A stretch of DNA of 64,000 nucleotides, taken from contig JAVGWX010000004.1 in NCBI GenBank assembly GCA_036924085.1, positions 36,461,293-36,525,292 of the forward strand. Direction: 5' to 3'. Positions 23,162-33,946 of the stretch are shown here, in pieces. The notes under the pieces were generated by a model. The model was not told the origin of the DNA, searched no databases, and saw nothing but the letters and a program-made list of their open reading frames with translations. Made by a program: the position numbers and the translations under genes. The stretch comes from Ariolimax columbianus (taxonomy: Eukaryota; Mollusca; Gastropoda; Stylommatophora; Arionidae). Position 1 is the first letter of the stretch; each line of letters opens with the position of its first letter.

Positions 23162-24163
23162 CCAAAGATATAAAAAAAGACATACTGAATAGATGGAGAG
23201 AGTACTGCAGAACCATGTATGGAGATAGCACAAAGCGCTCAGTTACAACATCAGATTGGTTTACAGTACAAAAGGGAGTCCGACAAGGATATATCCTCTC
23301 ACCTTATCTGTAAAACATATATGCAGAATGTATAATGAGAAATGTTCGAGAAGATGAGAACATTGAATGTTTCGACCCATTTACGATTGGGGGATACGAG
23401 ATTCCAGAGTTACGATACGCAGATGACACAGTAATACTATCAAGAAGTGCAGAAGGGCTAGAGCAGCTACTTTCAGCCGTTAATGGACATAGTAAAAATC
23501 AAAATCTGTTCATAAACATAAACAAAACAAAGATAATAACCACCGATAAAACACAATGTCAGCATAAATTTACAGTGGGTGGTGAGAAAATAGATCAGGT
23601 CACACATTTTGAATATCTGGGCTCCAGAATTGACAAAAATGGTGACTGCTCGATAGAAATCAGAAGAAGACTAGCTATGGCAATGCAGAGACTGAACAGC
23701 CTGAAGAAATTATGGCAGGGCACCAACAAAATGATAAAAGTAAAAGTCTTGAGAGCCTGTGTTTTTTCCTTGGCAGCTTTTGGTTGTGAAGCATGGACGA
23801 TTACCAAAACTTCTAGACAAAGAATCGAATCCTTCGAGTCAAAATGTTACAGAAAGATCCTCAGAATACCCTGGACAGAGAAAAGAACAAATGCAGACAT
23901 TCGGCAAGAGTTGAGCATAGAGGAGAACTGGTCTATCAATTCCATTTTGGCTAGAAAATGTAAATACTTTGGTCACATCAAGAGACACAATGGTCTTGAG
24001 AGGAAGGGGTAGACCAAGAAGACGATGGCACCAAGATATCCAGGAATGCCTGAGTATGACAGTGGCGGAGGCTGGTGTTTTGGCACGAGACCGAGTTTCT
24101 TTCAGATAGACTGTGATGGGAGCGACGTTCTATAAAGGACATGCTACATGATGATGATGATGA

Positions 24164-24258
<95 letters not shown>
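23161..24258 (+). mobile_element. BovB/RTE-type LINE copy 2, 5'-truncated
   Basis: It starts in the linker at the equivalent of KDILNRWREYC, then carries RT motif B (KGVRQGYILSPYL), motif C (LRYADDTVIL) and the thumb and C-terminal region up to KCKYFGHIKRHNGLERKG in a 225-codon reading (23335-24012). Motif A is missing: the sequence passes from EYCRTMYGD to the motif B region. The 3' end again is GATGATG plus a long AT array (24160-24258). It lies directly behind copy 1 in the same orientation. Confidence 0.85.
23335..24012 (+). pseudogene. RT (motif C) and C-terminal reading, BovB-like copy 2
   Basis: The reading has the catalytic YADD at about residues 30-34, a HFEYLGSRID block, a LRACVFSLAAFGCEAWT block and the KCKYFGHI tail. 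It closes at a TAG where copy 1 continues TVMKGMVPGKRG, because a short stretch is lost in copy 2. It is dead because motif A and the endonuclease are absent. Confidence 0.8.
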
Positions 24259-24260
<2 letters not shown>

Positions 24261-24741
24261 TGCAGTTTTATATTATCAGTTCAATGAGAAAGAAAAGATT
24301 CATTTTAGGTAAGATGAAAATCAGATTCTTACATTACAGTAGAACTTGCCGAAGATGTTGGTGGCTTTCTCATGCAAGTGCACATATTTGCAATAATTGC
24401 TTGTGGAGAACAAAATGAAGGCTGTAAATGGAAGAAAACATTCTCCTTTACTTATTTCTCTGAATAAAGTGCACAAACCTGTGCCATTTATTTTCTATTA
24501 TTTCTTCTTCTTCTCTCATCTTTCCCTAAAATCTAGACAGTTGGGGAACATAACATCTCAATGTATTATAAATTGTGTGTTTCTACCACAGTCTGTATCT
24601 TGCCATTGTTGCTGTCTCCAGTTTTTCCTCTCCCACATTTTAACACTGTCTGTTCAGTGCACCTTGGGGTTTTCATATCTTTCTTGGTCCTTTTCATCTG
24701 CTCACATGGTCCAATCATTGGAGTTTGCTTGTTTCTACAAT
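24259..24741. other. unassigned DNA flanking the I-like LINE
   Basis: Pyrimidine-rich on the plus strand. Readings on both strands are long but resemble nothing I know. Confidence 0.35.
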
Positions 24742-24786
24742 ATATGGTTAGACATTTTGATGGACTGCATTTCATATTTTGACATT
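24742..24786. repeat. 45-bp target-site duplication, copy 1
   Basis: Matches 29324-29368 base for base. It starts ATATGGTTAGACATTTTG and ends TTTTGACATT. Confidence 0.95.
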
Positions 24787-25221
24787 CTTCTTCTTCTTCT
24801 TCTTCTTCTTCTTCTTCTTCTTCTTCTTCTTCTTCTTCTTCTTCTTCTTCGTACGCAGTCAGACAGTAACCATTATTTTTTCGAAAAAAGCGGGGGTCAT
24901 CCTGAGGCTGTCGACACTGCCATTGAGCTTGTCTTGCAGTTCCACTGGTGATGGCCACATCTGCTCTCTCTGATCCTCGCATGTCGGGCAGTTCTGCAGC
25001 AGATGTTCAGCGGTCATTTTACCGGTACCGCACGGGCATTCGTCGGTACCACCTATCTTCAATTTGTTGAATAGGTGGTACCTCAGTCTATTGTGGCCAG
25101 TGCGAAGTCTGAAGACAACGACCTGCTCTCTTCTGTTCAACTGGTAATAGGCATCGTTTTTGGTGTAACCAGTATGTTCGGTTTCCCATTTGGTCATGTA
25201 TCTGGCTTTGATAAGCCGTTT

Positions 25222-26727
25222 TTACTCTTCGTACGTCATACTAGTATCTGTTTGTGGTAGTCTTGCACCTTCTTTTGCCAGTCTGTCTGCCTCCTCGTTG
25301 CCTTGGATGTTGCAGTGTGATGGGACCCACTGTATCACTACCCTTTTTGGTGCGGACTGCTGGCACAGTTTGCAGAGTGCTGCTCTTAAGTCATTAAGCT
25401 CAGTGTTTTTCTGGCTTTTTAGCGCTGTGACTACTGCGAGAGCATATGTAAGCAGGACTATATGGCTTTCATTTTCTTTATGTGTCACCATTTCTTCCAC
25501 TGCCGCCCTCAGTGCCTCTGCCTCCGCTCTGAAATTGCTTGTGTACTTACCAGTAGCGAATGACAGTGTTATTTTTCTGCCATTTGGTAGGTTCAGGAAT
25601 GCTCCTGCCCCTCCGTTCTGTGTAGTGTTTGTTACAGAACCGTCGGTGTATGCATGGGTCCAGTCCATGCTTGGGTAGTTTTTCGATATAAAGCTTAGGG
25701 TAGTATCTCTCCTTTCTTTTTCAGTCTGGCAGTTTTTGTTTCCAATATCTGGTATATTTTCTACTACCTCTGGAAATATATCCTGCCTCCAGGTAGGTTT
25801 TCGTACAGTAGTGATGGGTTTTGGTGTTGTTAGTGCGTTTATGGGATCTTCGTGCATCTTTGCTTTGGCTATTTCTGCAAAGTTTCTCCGCTTTAGTTTC
25901 CCATTTCCCAAATTGTTTAGTCTCTGGTGCATTGAATGGTCGGTCAGTCTTCGGAGTTTCTCTGACTGCAGCTGGGCTCTGCAGTCTCTTCTATCGGTCA
26001 TGGATTGCAGTTTTGTAATCTTTTCAAGTTCTACAATTGGCGTTGACATCATGCCTCCTGTTATAACTCTCATGGCTTGGTTTTGAAGTTTGCAAACTTT
26101 ATCGAAGTTCGCCTTTGCTGCTGTTGTCCATGCCGCAATGCCATACTCGAGAACTGGTCTCACTATTCCAGTGTACAGTTTCTTTAGTATGCTTTCGTCT
26201 GCTCCCCAGCTTGTGCCAGCAAGTTTCCTCATGATTGCCATTCTTTCTCTGGCTCTCATTCGGTTTCTCTCGATCTGACTTTTCCATGTCATGCGCCGAT
26301 CAAATGTGACTCCTAGATAGTTTGGGTTGTCGTTTGGCTGCAGGAATTTGCCATTTAAACTTAACTTGGTATTTTGGGGTTTGATTGAAAGCGAGAATAT
26401 TGTGCATGTGGTTTTCTCCTCGTTTATTTTGACCAGCCATGAGTTCGCCCACTCTTCCAGCGATGTTAGGGCCTGCTGCATCCGATTTCTTGCTATGGTG
26501 AGATTTTTTTCAGAGGTCCCCATAGCCAGATCGTCTGCAAACATTGAGATATGGACTCTTCTTGGTATATTCTCTGTAATGTCGTTTATATACACCAGGA
26601 AGAGTGTGGGTGACAGTACTCCCTCTTGGGGTACTCCCTGCTCGAGTGTCACCTTTCTGCTCATCTGCCCTTGTACTTGGACTCTGGCCGTTCTGTTTTT
26701 GAGGTAGTGGTTGATCCACTTGTACAT
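25222..26727 (-). pseudogene. RT (motifs B, C) and RNase H reading of I-like LINE
   Basis: The 501-codon reading carries RT motif B (EQGVPQEGVLSPTLF, with Glu where Gly is usual), motif C (SMFADDLAM) and the thumb block LYTGIVRPVLEYGIAAW. RNase H follows with first Asp AYTDGSV, Glu in FRAEAEAL, and a final Asp in NEEADRLAK. The third catalytic position, usually TDA or TDS, reads LLTYALAV. The reading stops at a TAA where other copies have Ser (EESKRL). The same protein continues at 25197-24859 with CPCGTGKMTAEHLLQNC, a Cys/His knuckle. Confidence 0.9.
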
Positions 26728-26775
26728 TTTCCCACAGACATCACTTCTTCTTAGTTTGACTCTAAGTCCATCTTT

Positions 26776-27120
26776 TCAGACTTTGTCAAATGCCTTTTCC
26801 AGGTCCACCCAAACCGCTACTGTGTGTTTCTGTGCCTGGTAGGCATCTTCTATTTCCTGGGCTATGAGGATGACCTGGTTCTCAGTGGATCTGTGCTGTC
26901 TAAAGCCGGCTTGCTGTGGAATTAGTATTCGTTTTTCTTCCAGATGCCACACCAGTCTGGTGTTTATCATACGTTCCATCAGTTTGTCGACACAGCTCAG
27001 TAGGCTGATAGGCCTGTATCCATTTGGATCTGTTTTGTCCTTTCCTTTTTTTGGTACTGGTACCAGTACTGCGTCTTTCCATGCCTGGGGTACAATTCCC
27101 CTTTCCCAGCTTTGGTTCAT
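26776..27120 (-). pseudogene. RT fingers/palm (motif A) segment of I-like LINE
   Basis: It contains WKDAVLVPVPKKGKDKTDPN, YRPISLLSCVDKLMERM, QQAGFRQHRSTENQV and motif A VWVDLEKAFDKV. It links the upstream endonuclease reading (frame shift near 27120) to the downstream RT reading (TGA at 26777). Confidence 0.9.
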
Positions 27121-28762
27121 ATAGCAGCTTCCTCTTCGCTGTTTGGCCCAGCCCCATTAGCATTTCGTTTGTTATCCCATCTTTTCCGGGAGATTTCCTT
27201 TTCTTTAATGTTCTCATGGCCTCTTCCATTTCGCTCATTGTTAATTTGGCCATCATATGCTCTTCAGGTGCCGTACTGATGTTGTCGTGCCCCTTTTGCT
27301 CTTCACTAATGTCTGTATGCATATCTGCAGGGACCTCGATGTGGTTTGCTCTGGCATAGTGTTCTACAAAAGCGTTTGCAGCTTTTTTACCAGTGAGCAA
27401 GTTTTCGCCCTGCTTGATGGTAATTTGTTTGTTTGACGGGGTTTCGTCATTTATGGCTCTGACTAGCTTCCATAGCTTGTTCCCTTCTTTGTCCAGGTTT
27501 AGGCTTTCCGTTTTGTTTTTCCAGCTCTCTCTTGCTGTTTGCTTGAGAGTGTATTTGTATTTCGCCGTGGCGGCTTTGAGGGCGATGTTTGTCTCCATAG
27601 ATTGTTCTCGCTCTGCCATGTTCCTAGCATGTGTTACTACATCTTCCGCTTTCTGCAACTCATCATTCCAATAGGGCTTATAGTTTTTCCTAGCCCCTCT
27701 TGGGATGGTTTCAGTGGCGGCTTGCATTATTGCCTTGCTTAGGCTTTCCACCATTGGCTTCATTTTGTTGTTTCGTGTGTTGATGGTTTCACACAGCCCG
27801 TCTGTCAGGATTGCAAATCTGTCCCAGTCGGCTCGTTTGTAATTCCAACGTGGGAGCGGTTTTGTTTCCTGTGGGCCTACTTCCATATCAATGTCTAGCC
27901 TGATCGGCCTGTGGTCGCTACCTGCCAGTTGCTTTAGCACCTGGTGGTCTATTTTATGGTGTATGTCCTGTGTGGAGAAGGCCAAATCTGGAGTCGAGGT
28001 GGTATGCCATGTTCTAGAATAGAAACTAGGGCTATCCTCCGGCCTATTGATTAGGGAGAGATTTGTGTCTATCTCCCAATCTTCCACTTCGTCACCTCTG
28101 CTGTCTGTGTCCGAGTATCCCCATCTCTCCGAGTGGCTGTTGAAGTCTCCAACTATTTTGCAGTTGGAGTCTTTGACGTCCATACTCGAGAGCGATAGGG
28201 ATTTATTTGGTGGTCCGTACAGATTGAAAATGCGGAGCTTCGTCTCTTGAGCCATTATGTCAACTCCTACAATTTCTGCTTGTCCGGTGTGATTGACAGA
28301 TACCGCGCTACTCGGTATGCAGTTTCGGGTCAGTATCAGGACCCCTCCTTTGTGACCTTCTCTATCGAAACGGAAGGTCTGGTATCCTCTGATTGAGAAT
28401 TTATGGTTTTTGTTGAGGTGCGTTTCCTGGATACATGCCACGTCAATCTTACCTTCATGCAGGTGATGTGTTAGGGAAAGCTTTTTATTAACGACACCCT
28501 CCGCATTCCACTGTAGTATTTTGAGGGTCTTGAGTTTTTGGTCAATAAAAGTTGCCCCATAGCCATGTGCCTTGACTCCACGACACATGGGTGGGTGACC
28601 ACCAGTAGTCAAAGGTGGGCCCCTTCGAGGCGTGAGGCCCGGCATTATCGCTGCCTGGCGGGACTCCGCAGGATGAGCGCCATACGTTTTTCTGATAGGT
28701 TGTACTGTCATCATACTGCGATTTACGTTGCACTGTTTTGTTAGGCTTGCGGCCCCGTGCAT
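26900..28762 (-). pseudogene. endonuclease and linker reading of I-like LINE
   Basis: Six hundred and twenty codons open from an ATG at 28762. The domain starts LKILQWNAEGVVNKK and has IDVACIQETHLNK (catalytic Glu), IVGDFNSHSERWG (Asp/Asn), and SDHRPI (Asp/His) at about residues 90-310. A long helical linker follows, up to KSPGKDGITNEMLMG. The last 70 or so residues are out of frame relative to the family. The first 80 residues are poorly conserved, and the true start may be internal. Confidence 0.9.
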
Positions 28763-28815
28763 CCGATTTCAACAGGCGTTTCTGTAGGGATGCCCTCCTT
28801 AGCCTTTGGCAGTCC
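28735..28815 (-). other. SINE-type conserved domain inside the I-like LINE leader
   Basis: In LINE sense this reads TTGAAATCGGATGCACGG, then GGCCGCAAGCC, then ACAGTGCAACG, matching the central domain of families T and D in the same orientation. It lies just before and into the start of the long reading. Confidence 0.75.
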
Positions 28816-29323
28816 CCAGCCTATCTGCAAGGCAGCAGTTGTTTATGATCAGAGGTGTCTCTCTTATGGAAGTTGTCTTACCAGACTAACGAGTCTTCAC
28901 TACTCGTGTCTATAGGGTGCGGTGATGATATATGAGATGATATATGAGATGATATATGATATGGACTGGTTTACCCGGAAGAGAGGCAGTCCAGTGTGTT
29001 TGTACCCCAGGATCGTCACGTCCTGCCAGAAACGTAGCATTTGCATGTGAGTGGAGTATCTCTTTGCTCCCTTTATTTTCGTGGCTTCTATGAAGGGATG
29101 GTACGCCTAGCATTCCCCGCCACCTGGGATGTTGACACAGTGGGGCAGGTGTGCAATGTCCGATAGTCTGCATCTCTTCTGCATCCATTGGTATGGCTGA
29201 TAGCGTACAGAGGTAGATATCGAAGCAGAAGTGTATTTAACCAGGGGACAAGCCTGGTAATGTCACGGAGATGTTGTTCGCCTGGTTTGCGGACATATCT
29301 CGTGGTCATGGAGTGAGTCTAAC

Positions 29324-29368
29324 ATATGGTTAGACATTTTGATGGACTGCATTTCATATTTTGACATT
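29324..29368. repeat. 45-bp target-site duplication, copy 2
   Basis: Identical to 24742-24786. Confidence 0.95.
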
Positions 29369-29419
29369 CAAGATATGATCCTCTTGTATGCTGCACAAAG
29401 AATTGGGCAGAAGCATCTA

Positions 29420-30056
29420 ATTTCTATTGCTGAAATATATTGTATTCTATTTCAGCATTTATTGTTCATTTTTCAAATGTTTAAGAGGTTGAATCAATGT
29501 CTGCATTAAATGTATCTTAGCTCTTAGCTATACATTCTTATCTTTCCCTATTGGCCTCTGTATTTTGAGAAATGTATTAGTTTGCCTGACCCTTGCTCTT
29601 AGTTCTGCTTTTGTTTTGTTTTTTTGTTTTGTTTTTGCGTTCGCGTTATTTCTCTAATCCCCAAGGCGGTGTGCGTTGCACTGCGTTTTTATTTTGCGCC
29701 TGTCGGCCCAGTGCATCCGACTTCAGCATGCATTTTATGTAAGGGTCTGCTTCCTCCTGCATTTTCTTAGGGTTTGCTTCCCCGGGGTAACGACCGGTGC
29801 TGTGATGGGGATCGAACCCAGCACCTTCTGGTTGTGAGCCGTGTCACTTAACCACTAGGCCACGCCGTCCCCCTTGTTCTGCTTTTGTTCCATTCTCTCC
29901 AATTAAATATCCCAGATACTTAAACTGTTTTATTGTCTCTAATTTACTTTCATTTAACTTATTGTCTTCTATAATTTCCTCGTTACTTTGTTGTCATCAA
30001 CTGGGTCTTTGATGTGTTGATTTCCATCCAAATGTGCTTCAATACCCAATTGTATG
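29420..30056 (-). pseudogene. RTE-like LINE thumb-region remnant, split by a SINE
   Basis: The minus-strand translation near 29880-29950 reads IKQFKYLGYLIGENGTKAEL, and beyond the SINE it continues ARVRQTNTFLKIQRPIGKDK. This is the post-RT block of RTE-like elements (YLG...RI...NTLWK). The upstream part (about 29960-30056) is worn. Confidence 0.6.
29616..29875 (-). mobile_element. tRNA-derived SINE, family T, with 14-bp target-site duplication
   Basis: Minus-strand head GGCGTGGCCTAGTGGTTAAG (A box), with B box GGTTCGATCCC about 40 bases later, then two copies of the 'aagcaaaccc' unit, the shared central domain, and an A-rich tail (29616-29640). The insertion is bounded by GTTCTGCTTTTGTT at 29602-29615 and 29876-29889. 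It sits inside an RTE-like remnant. This is the best preserved SINE in the window. Confidence 0.95.
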
Positions 30057-30519
30057 TAGAAATCGGAAATGATGCCTTTCTAAACTTTTAAATTATTAAC
30101 CTAGAGTCTATGGAAAGCACAATGAATATAAAAATTCATTCACTAAAAATAAAATATATTTGAATTTGTCATTCAGCTTGTCCCAAATTAATATATCTGT
30201 TTCATCGTCCCTTCAGAGATGTAAATATATACATTATGTGGGCCAATTTTTTACATTACATTATAAACTTGTCATCCTTAGCTATTTTCTGTTTAATCTA
30301 ACACATTCAATTAGTATTACACATATTTATTTGATAAATTTTTATATATTTTGACATTTAATTTGAACTGTTAAGGGCTTTGGAAAGATGTAGTTTCCAT
30401 TTCCATGTGTAATATGTTGCATATTTTGTTAGCCTCAGCATATAATTGTCCATAATTTAATTCATGTCAGGTATCTACTTTATTTGTAGCTGTACTTTTG
30501 CTATGATACTTAATTTGCA

Positions 30520-31119
30520 GATAGTGAACTTAAAATAGAGGGATATACAATATTAAGGAAAGATAGGGTAGTTGGAGACAAGGTTAAGGTAAAAGTAAAA
30601 GTAAAGTAAAGTATCCCATAGCATTACTGCCGTAGGGGTGTGAGGTGTTAACGATCTCACATTTCAAAGGCTCGGCTATTTGAGGGCGGTAGCTATCTCC
30701 TCTCCCTCGCCGTTTTTACTTCCCGGACTGAACCGGTACCCATTTAAGGCTGGGTCGACCCGGGAGCCATTGCGATCTGAAAAAAACATTACCGCCTCAA
30801 CTGGGGAATGAACCCAAGACCACTCAGATGCGAAGCCAGCGCGCTAACCACTGCACTTGTAGAGTCAAAACCTTTTGTTAAGTGCATAAATGAAAGTTTT
30901 TTAATTCAACATGTAGAAGCAGCCACCAGAGGAAAAAAACACACTCGACTTAGTTTTTACTACAGAGAAAAATATGATTGAAAACGTTACCGTTGGGGAA
31001 CTGTTTGGCTCAAGTGACCATCAAATTATCCGTTGGGATCTTATAGCAGGGAAAGATATAAACATAAACACGCAAACAAACGACTACTCTAATGCATATG
31101 TTTTTAGAGGATGAAATAG
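30520..31119 (+). mobile_element. CR1-like family A, detached 5' piece
   Basis: It matches the endonuclease region of family A: 'atagagggatatacaat' (30536-), then after a SINE 'cacttgtagagtcaaaacc', the LVFTTEKNMIENVTVGEL block and FGSSDHQIIRWDLIAG. It ends at 31119 against the I-like copy. The segment 30934-31119 is repeated at 36483-36665. Confidence 0.8.
30590..30853 (-). mobile_element. tRNA-derived SINE, family E
   Basis: Minus-strand head TGCAGTGGTTAGCGCGCTGG (A box) and B box GGGTTCATTCCCC, a body with CGGCGAGGGAGAGGAG, and a TTTAC-repeat tail (30590-30620). It replaces about 270 bp of the host LINE compared with the copy at 33480-36482. I found no clear duplication at its ends. Confidence 0.85.
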
Positions 31120-33117
31120 AATGTAGATGGGCTGGGGAAAGCCAACGGCTAAGGGGGGGGGGGGCAACCTTACAGACACGCCTCTTGCAATCGGATGCAC
31201 TGGGCCACAGGCCTAACGAAACAGTGCAACGTAAATCGCTGTATGATGACGTCACAATTTAAAAGAAGAAAGTATGGTGCTCATCCTGCGGAGTTCCACC
31301 AGGCAGAGACAGTGCCGGGCCCCACGCCTCGAAGGGGCACACCTGATGCTACCGGTGGTCACCCACCCATGTTCTGTGGAGTCAAGGCACAATGAGATGG
31401 GGCAAGAGCTATTGACTGAAAACCCAAGACCCTTAAAATACTACAGTGGAATGCGGAGGGAGTCCTTAACAAAAAGGTTTCTCTACTAATAAATCGCCTG
31501 TACGAAGGTAAGATAGACGTGCATGCATCCAAGAAACGCACCTCAACAACAACCACAGATTTTCAATCAGAGGAGACCAGACCTTCCGACTTGATAGAAG
31601 TCAGAAAGGATGTTTTCTAATACTGACACGTAATTGCATACCAAGTAACGAAGTATCTGTAAATCACATCGGACAAGCAGAAATTGTAGGAGTCAACATA
31701 ATGACACAAGAAACGAAAATCTGTATCTTCAACCTGTATGGCCCACCCAACAAAGACCTGTCGCTCTCGAGTATGGAAATCAAGGACTCCAGCTGCCTAG
31801 TGGTTGGAGACTTTAACAGTCACTCTGAGAGATGGGGATATCCAGACACAGACAGCAGAGGGGATGAACTGGTAGACTGGGAGATAGACACAAATCTCTA
31901 TCTTATCAATAGGCCGGAACCAGTCCTAGCTTCTATTTCAGAAGATGGCATACCACCTCCACTCCAGAATTGACCTTCTTCACGGGGGATATTCATCACA
32001 AAATAGATCATCAGGTGCTCGACCAATTGGCAGGTAGTGACCACAGGCCAATTAGGCTAGATATTGATATGGAAGTAGGCCCCCAGGAAATAGAACCGCT
32101 GCCACGTTGGAACTACAGACGAGCCGACTGGGACAGATTTGCAATGCTGACAGATGGACTGTGTGAAACTATCAACACGCGAAATAACAATATGAAACCT
32201 ATGGTGGAAAGCCTAAGCAAAGCAATACTGCAAGTAGCCACCGAGACCATCCCAAGAGGGGCAAGGAAAAATTACAAGCCATATTGGAATCATGAACTGC
32301 AGAAAGCTGATGATGAAGTCTCAAACGCTAGGAACGCGGCAGAGAGAGAGCAATCTACTGAAGCAAATATCTCCCTCAATGCCATCACTGCGAAATACAA
32401 AAGAACACTGAACCAAATAACAAGAGACAGTTGGGGAAAAAAACCAGAAAGCCTCAATCTAGATAAAGAAGGGAATAAACTATGGAGATTAGTCAGTGCC
32501 ATGAATGACGAAATACCATCAAATAAACAAATTACCATCAAGCAGGGTGACAACATGCTTACTGGAAAAAAAGCAGCAAACGCTTTTATAGAACATTGTG
32601 CCAGAGCAAACCACATTGATGTCCCTACAGACAGGCATACAGACATAAGGGAAGAACAAAAGAGCCACGACAACATCAAGGTGGCACCAGAGGAGCACAT
32701 GATGGCAAAACTAACAATGAATGAAATGAATGAGGCCATGAGAACTTTAAAGAAAAAGAAATCACCCGGAAAAGATGGAGTAACAAATGAAATGCTGATA
32801 GGGTTCGGCCAAACAGCAAAGAGGAAGTTACTATCAGTCCTCAACCAAAGCTGGAAAAGGGGAATTGTACCGCAGGCATGGAAAGATGCTGTACTTATAC
32901 CGGTACCAAAGAAAGAAAAAGATAGAACAGATCCAAATGGATACAGGCCTATCAGTCTACTGAGCTGTGTAGGTAAACTGATGGAGCGTATGATAAACAC
33001 GAGACTGATGTGGCACCTGGAAGCAAAACGCATATTAATTCCCCAGCAAGCAGGATTTACACAACACAGATCCACTGAGGACCAGATCACTATCATAGCC
33101 CAGGAAATAGAGTCACC
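31120..33117 (+). mobile_element. I-like LINE family B, 5' half
   Basis: It starts at the leader position equal to about 28815 of the minus-strand copy, includes the shared SINE-type domain (31180-31240) and a 12-base G run, then endonuclease and linker up to QHRSTEDQITIIAQEIE. There it stops abruptly before RT motif A. Several shifts break the endonuclease (31489-31970), after which the frame is open to 33124. The missing 3' half makes it an odd 3'-truncated LINE. Confidence 0.88.
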
Positions 33118-33124
33118 AGAGTAA
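31970..33124 (+). pseudogene. endonuclease C-terminus, linker and RT start of I-like LINE
   Basis: The 384-codon reading holds HHKIDHQVLDQLAGSDHRPI (end of the endonuclease), a long helical linker, KKKSPGKDGVTNEMLIGFGQ, VPQAWKDAVLIPVPKK and YRPISLLSCVGKLMERM, the RT fingers. It ends eight bases after leaving LINE homology, so its last codons are foreign. Confidence 0.88.
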
Positions 33125-33480
33125 AATATTCAAGAACCCATCTCTTAGGGCTACGACTCACAATATCATCATGCACAAACAAAATACTCAAACATCTGCG
33201 GGAACACAACATCCTCCAAAAAAACAACTCGTCCACACAAAATAGAAGGACAAGGAAGCCAAAAAACAAAAGAGGAAAAAGAGGAGGAATAAGAAAATTT
33301 AGAAAAATCCACACGGTACTCGGCACTTCAAAGACAGCCACAAATATCACACCGACACATACGATAAGGAGTACTCGTCAAACTCTCCCTCCTCGCAAGG
33401 CAGTGGAGTATAGGGTTCCCTCTCTGGATCCCACATGGACCTTGGTCAACACACCCTCCGTCCTGGCAACACAGTTGCGC
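33118..33480. other. unassigned segment between I-like and CR1-like copies
   Basis: The plus-strand reading is basic (KRGKRGGIRKFRKIH), reminiscent of LINE 5' coding regions, but I cannot tie it to either neighbour. It lies at the junction of two truncated elements. Confidence 0.4.
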
Positions 33481-33946
33481 ACAAAGAATGAGACTAAAGA
33501 TAGGCCTAAAATAGGGTGCTATAGAGGATGTAGTCAAAGGGGAGAGTTTAGGTCAGAGAAGTGGGAATTAAGTAGTGGAAAACCAAACATTAAAATGATG
33601 CAGCAAAAACAAAAAGTGGAAAAACAACAAAATTGCAAACTAAAATATTTTTATGCAAATGTGAGAAGCATTGTAAATTGGAACTGTATGTAGAGGAAGA
33701 AAAACCAGATATAATAGGGTTAACAGAATCATGGGCATGTGAGGACATTGCAGATGGTGAATTTGAAATAGAGGGATATACAATGTTAAGGAAGGATAGG
33801 GTAGTTGGAGACAAGGCTAAGGGGGGGGGGGGAGTGTTTTATTATACTGTATAAATTCTGTTTATATAACTAGCAGAGAGGATTTATCATGTGGTAACAA
33901 AAATGAAAGTGTATGGGGTGAAATAGAAAGTGGGGATGAAAAAACA

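Larger units (their letters stand above)
24787..29323 (-). mobile_element. I-like LINE (family B), near-intact copy with 45-bp target-site duplication
   Basis: About 4.54 kb on the minus strand: a leader of about 0.56 kb (28763-29323), endonuclease, RT, RNase H, a C-terminal Cys/His knuckle, and a (GAA)n tail (CTT on the plus strand, 24787-24850). Identical 45-bp direct repeats at both ends prove a single insertion with this 5' end. Only a few lesions break the frame: a shift near 27120, TGA for Trp at about 26777, and TAA for Ser at 25222. RNase H plus endonuclease in one protein places it with the I/Nimb-like groups. No gag-like ORF1 is present. Confidence 0.93.

Noticed and set aside
22799..23313. 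Tyr/Ile/His-rich readings over AT/GT dinucleotides
   Set aside because: Translation of a microsatellite tail. The same applies to 2803-3093 and to the Glu- or Leu-rich readings over the CTT repeat at 24787-24850.
24397..24951. Leucine-run 'membrane protein' reading
   Set aside because: The leucine run is the (CTT)n tail of the minus-strand LINE. The flanking parts have no recognised similarity.
24787..28762. Plus-strand readings antisense to the I-like LINE
   Set aside because: Shadow frames of a real minus-strand LINE protein. Likewise 32290-33096 minus against the 31970-33124 reading.
29840..29875. True tRNA gene
   Set aside because: A and B boxes are present, but no complete cloverleaf or CCA-side stem follows. 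The sequence runs into a SINE body and lies within a target-site duplication.
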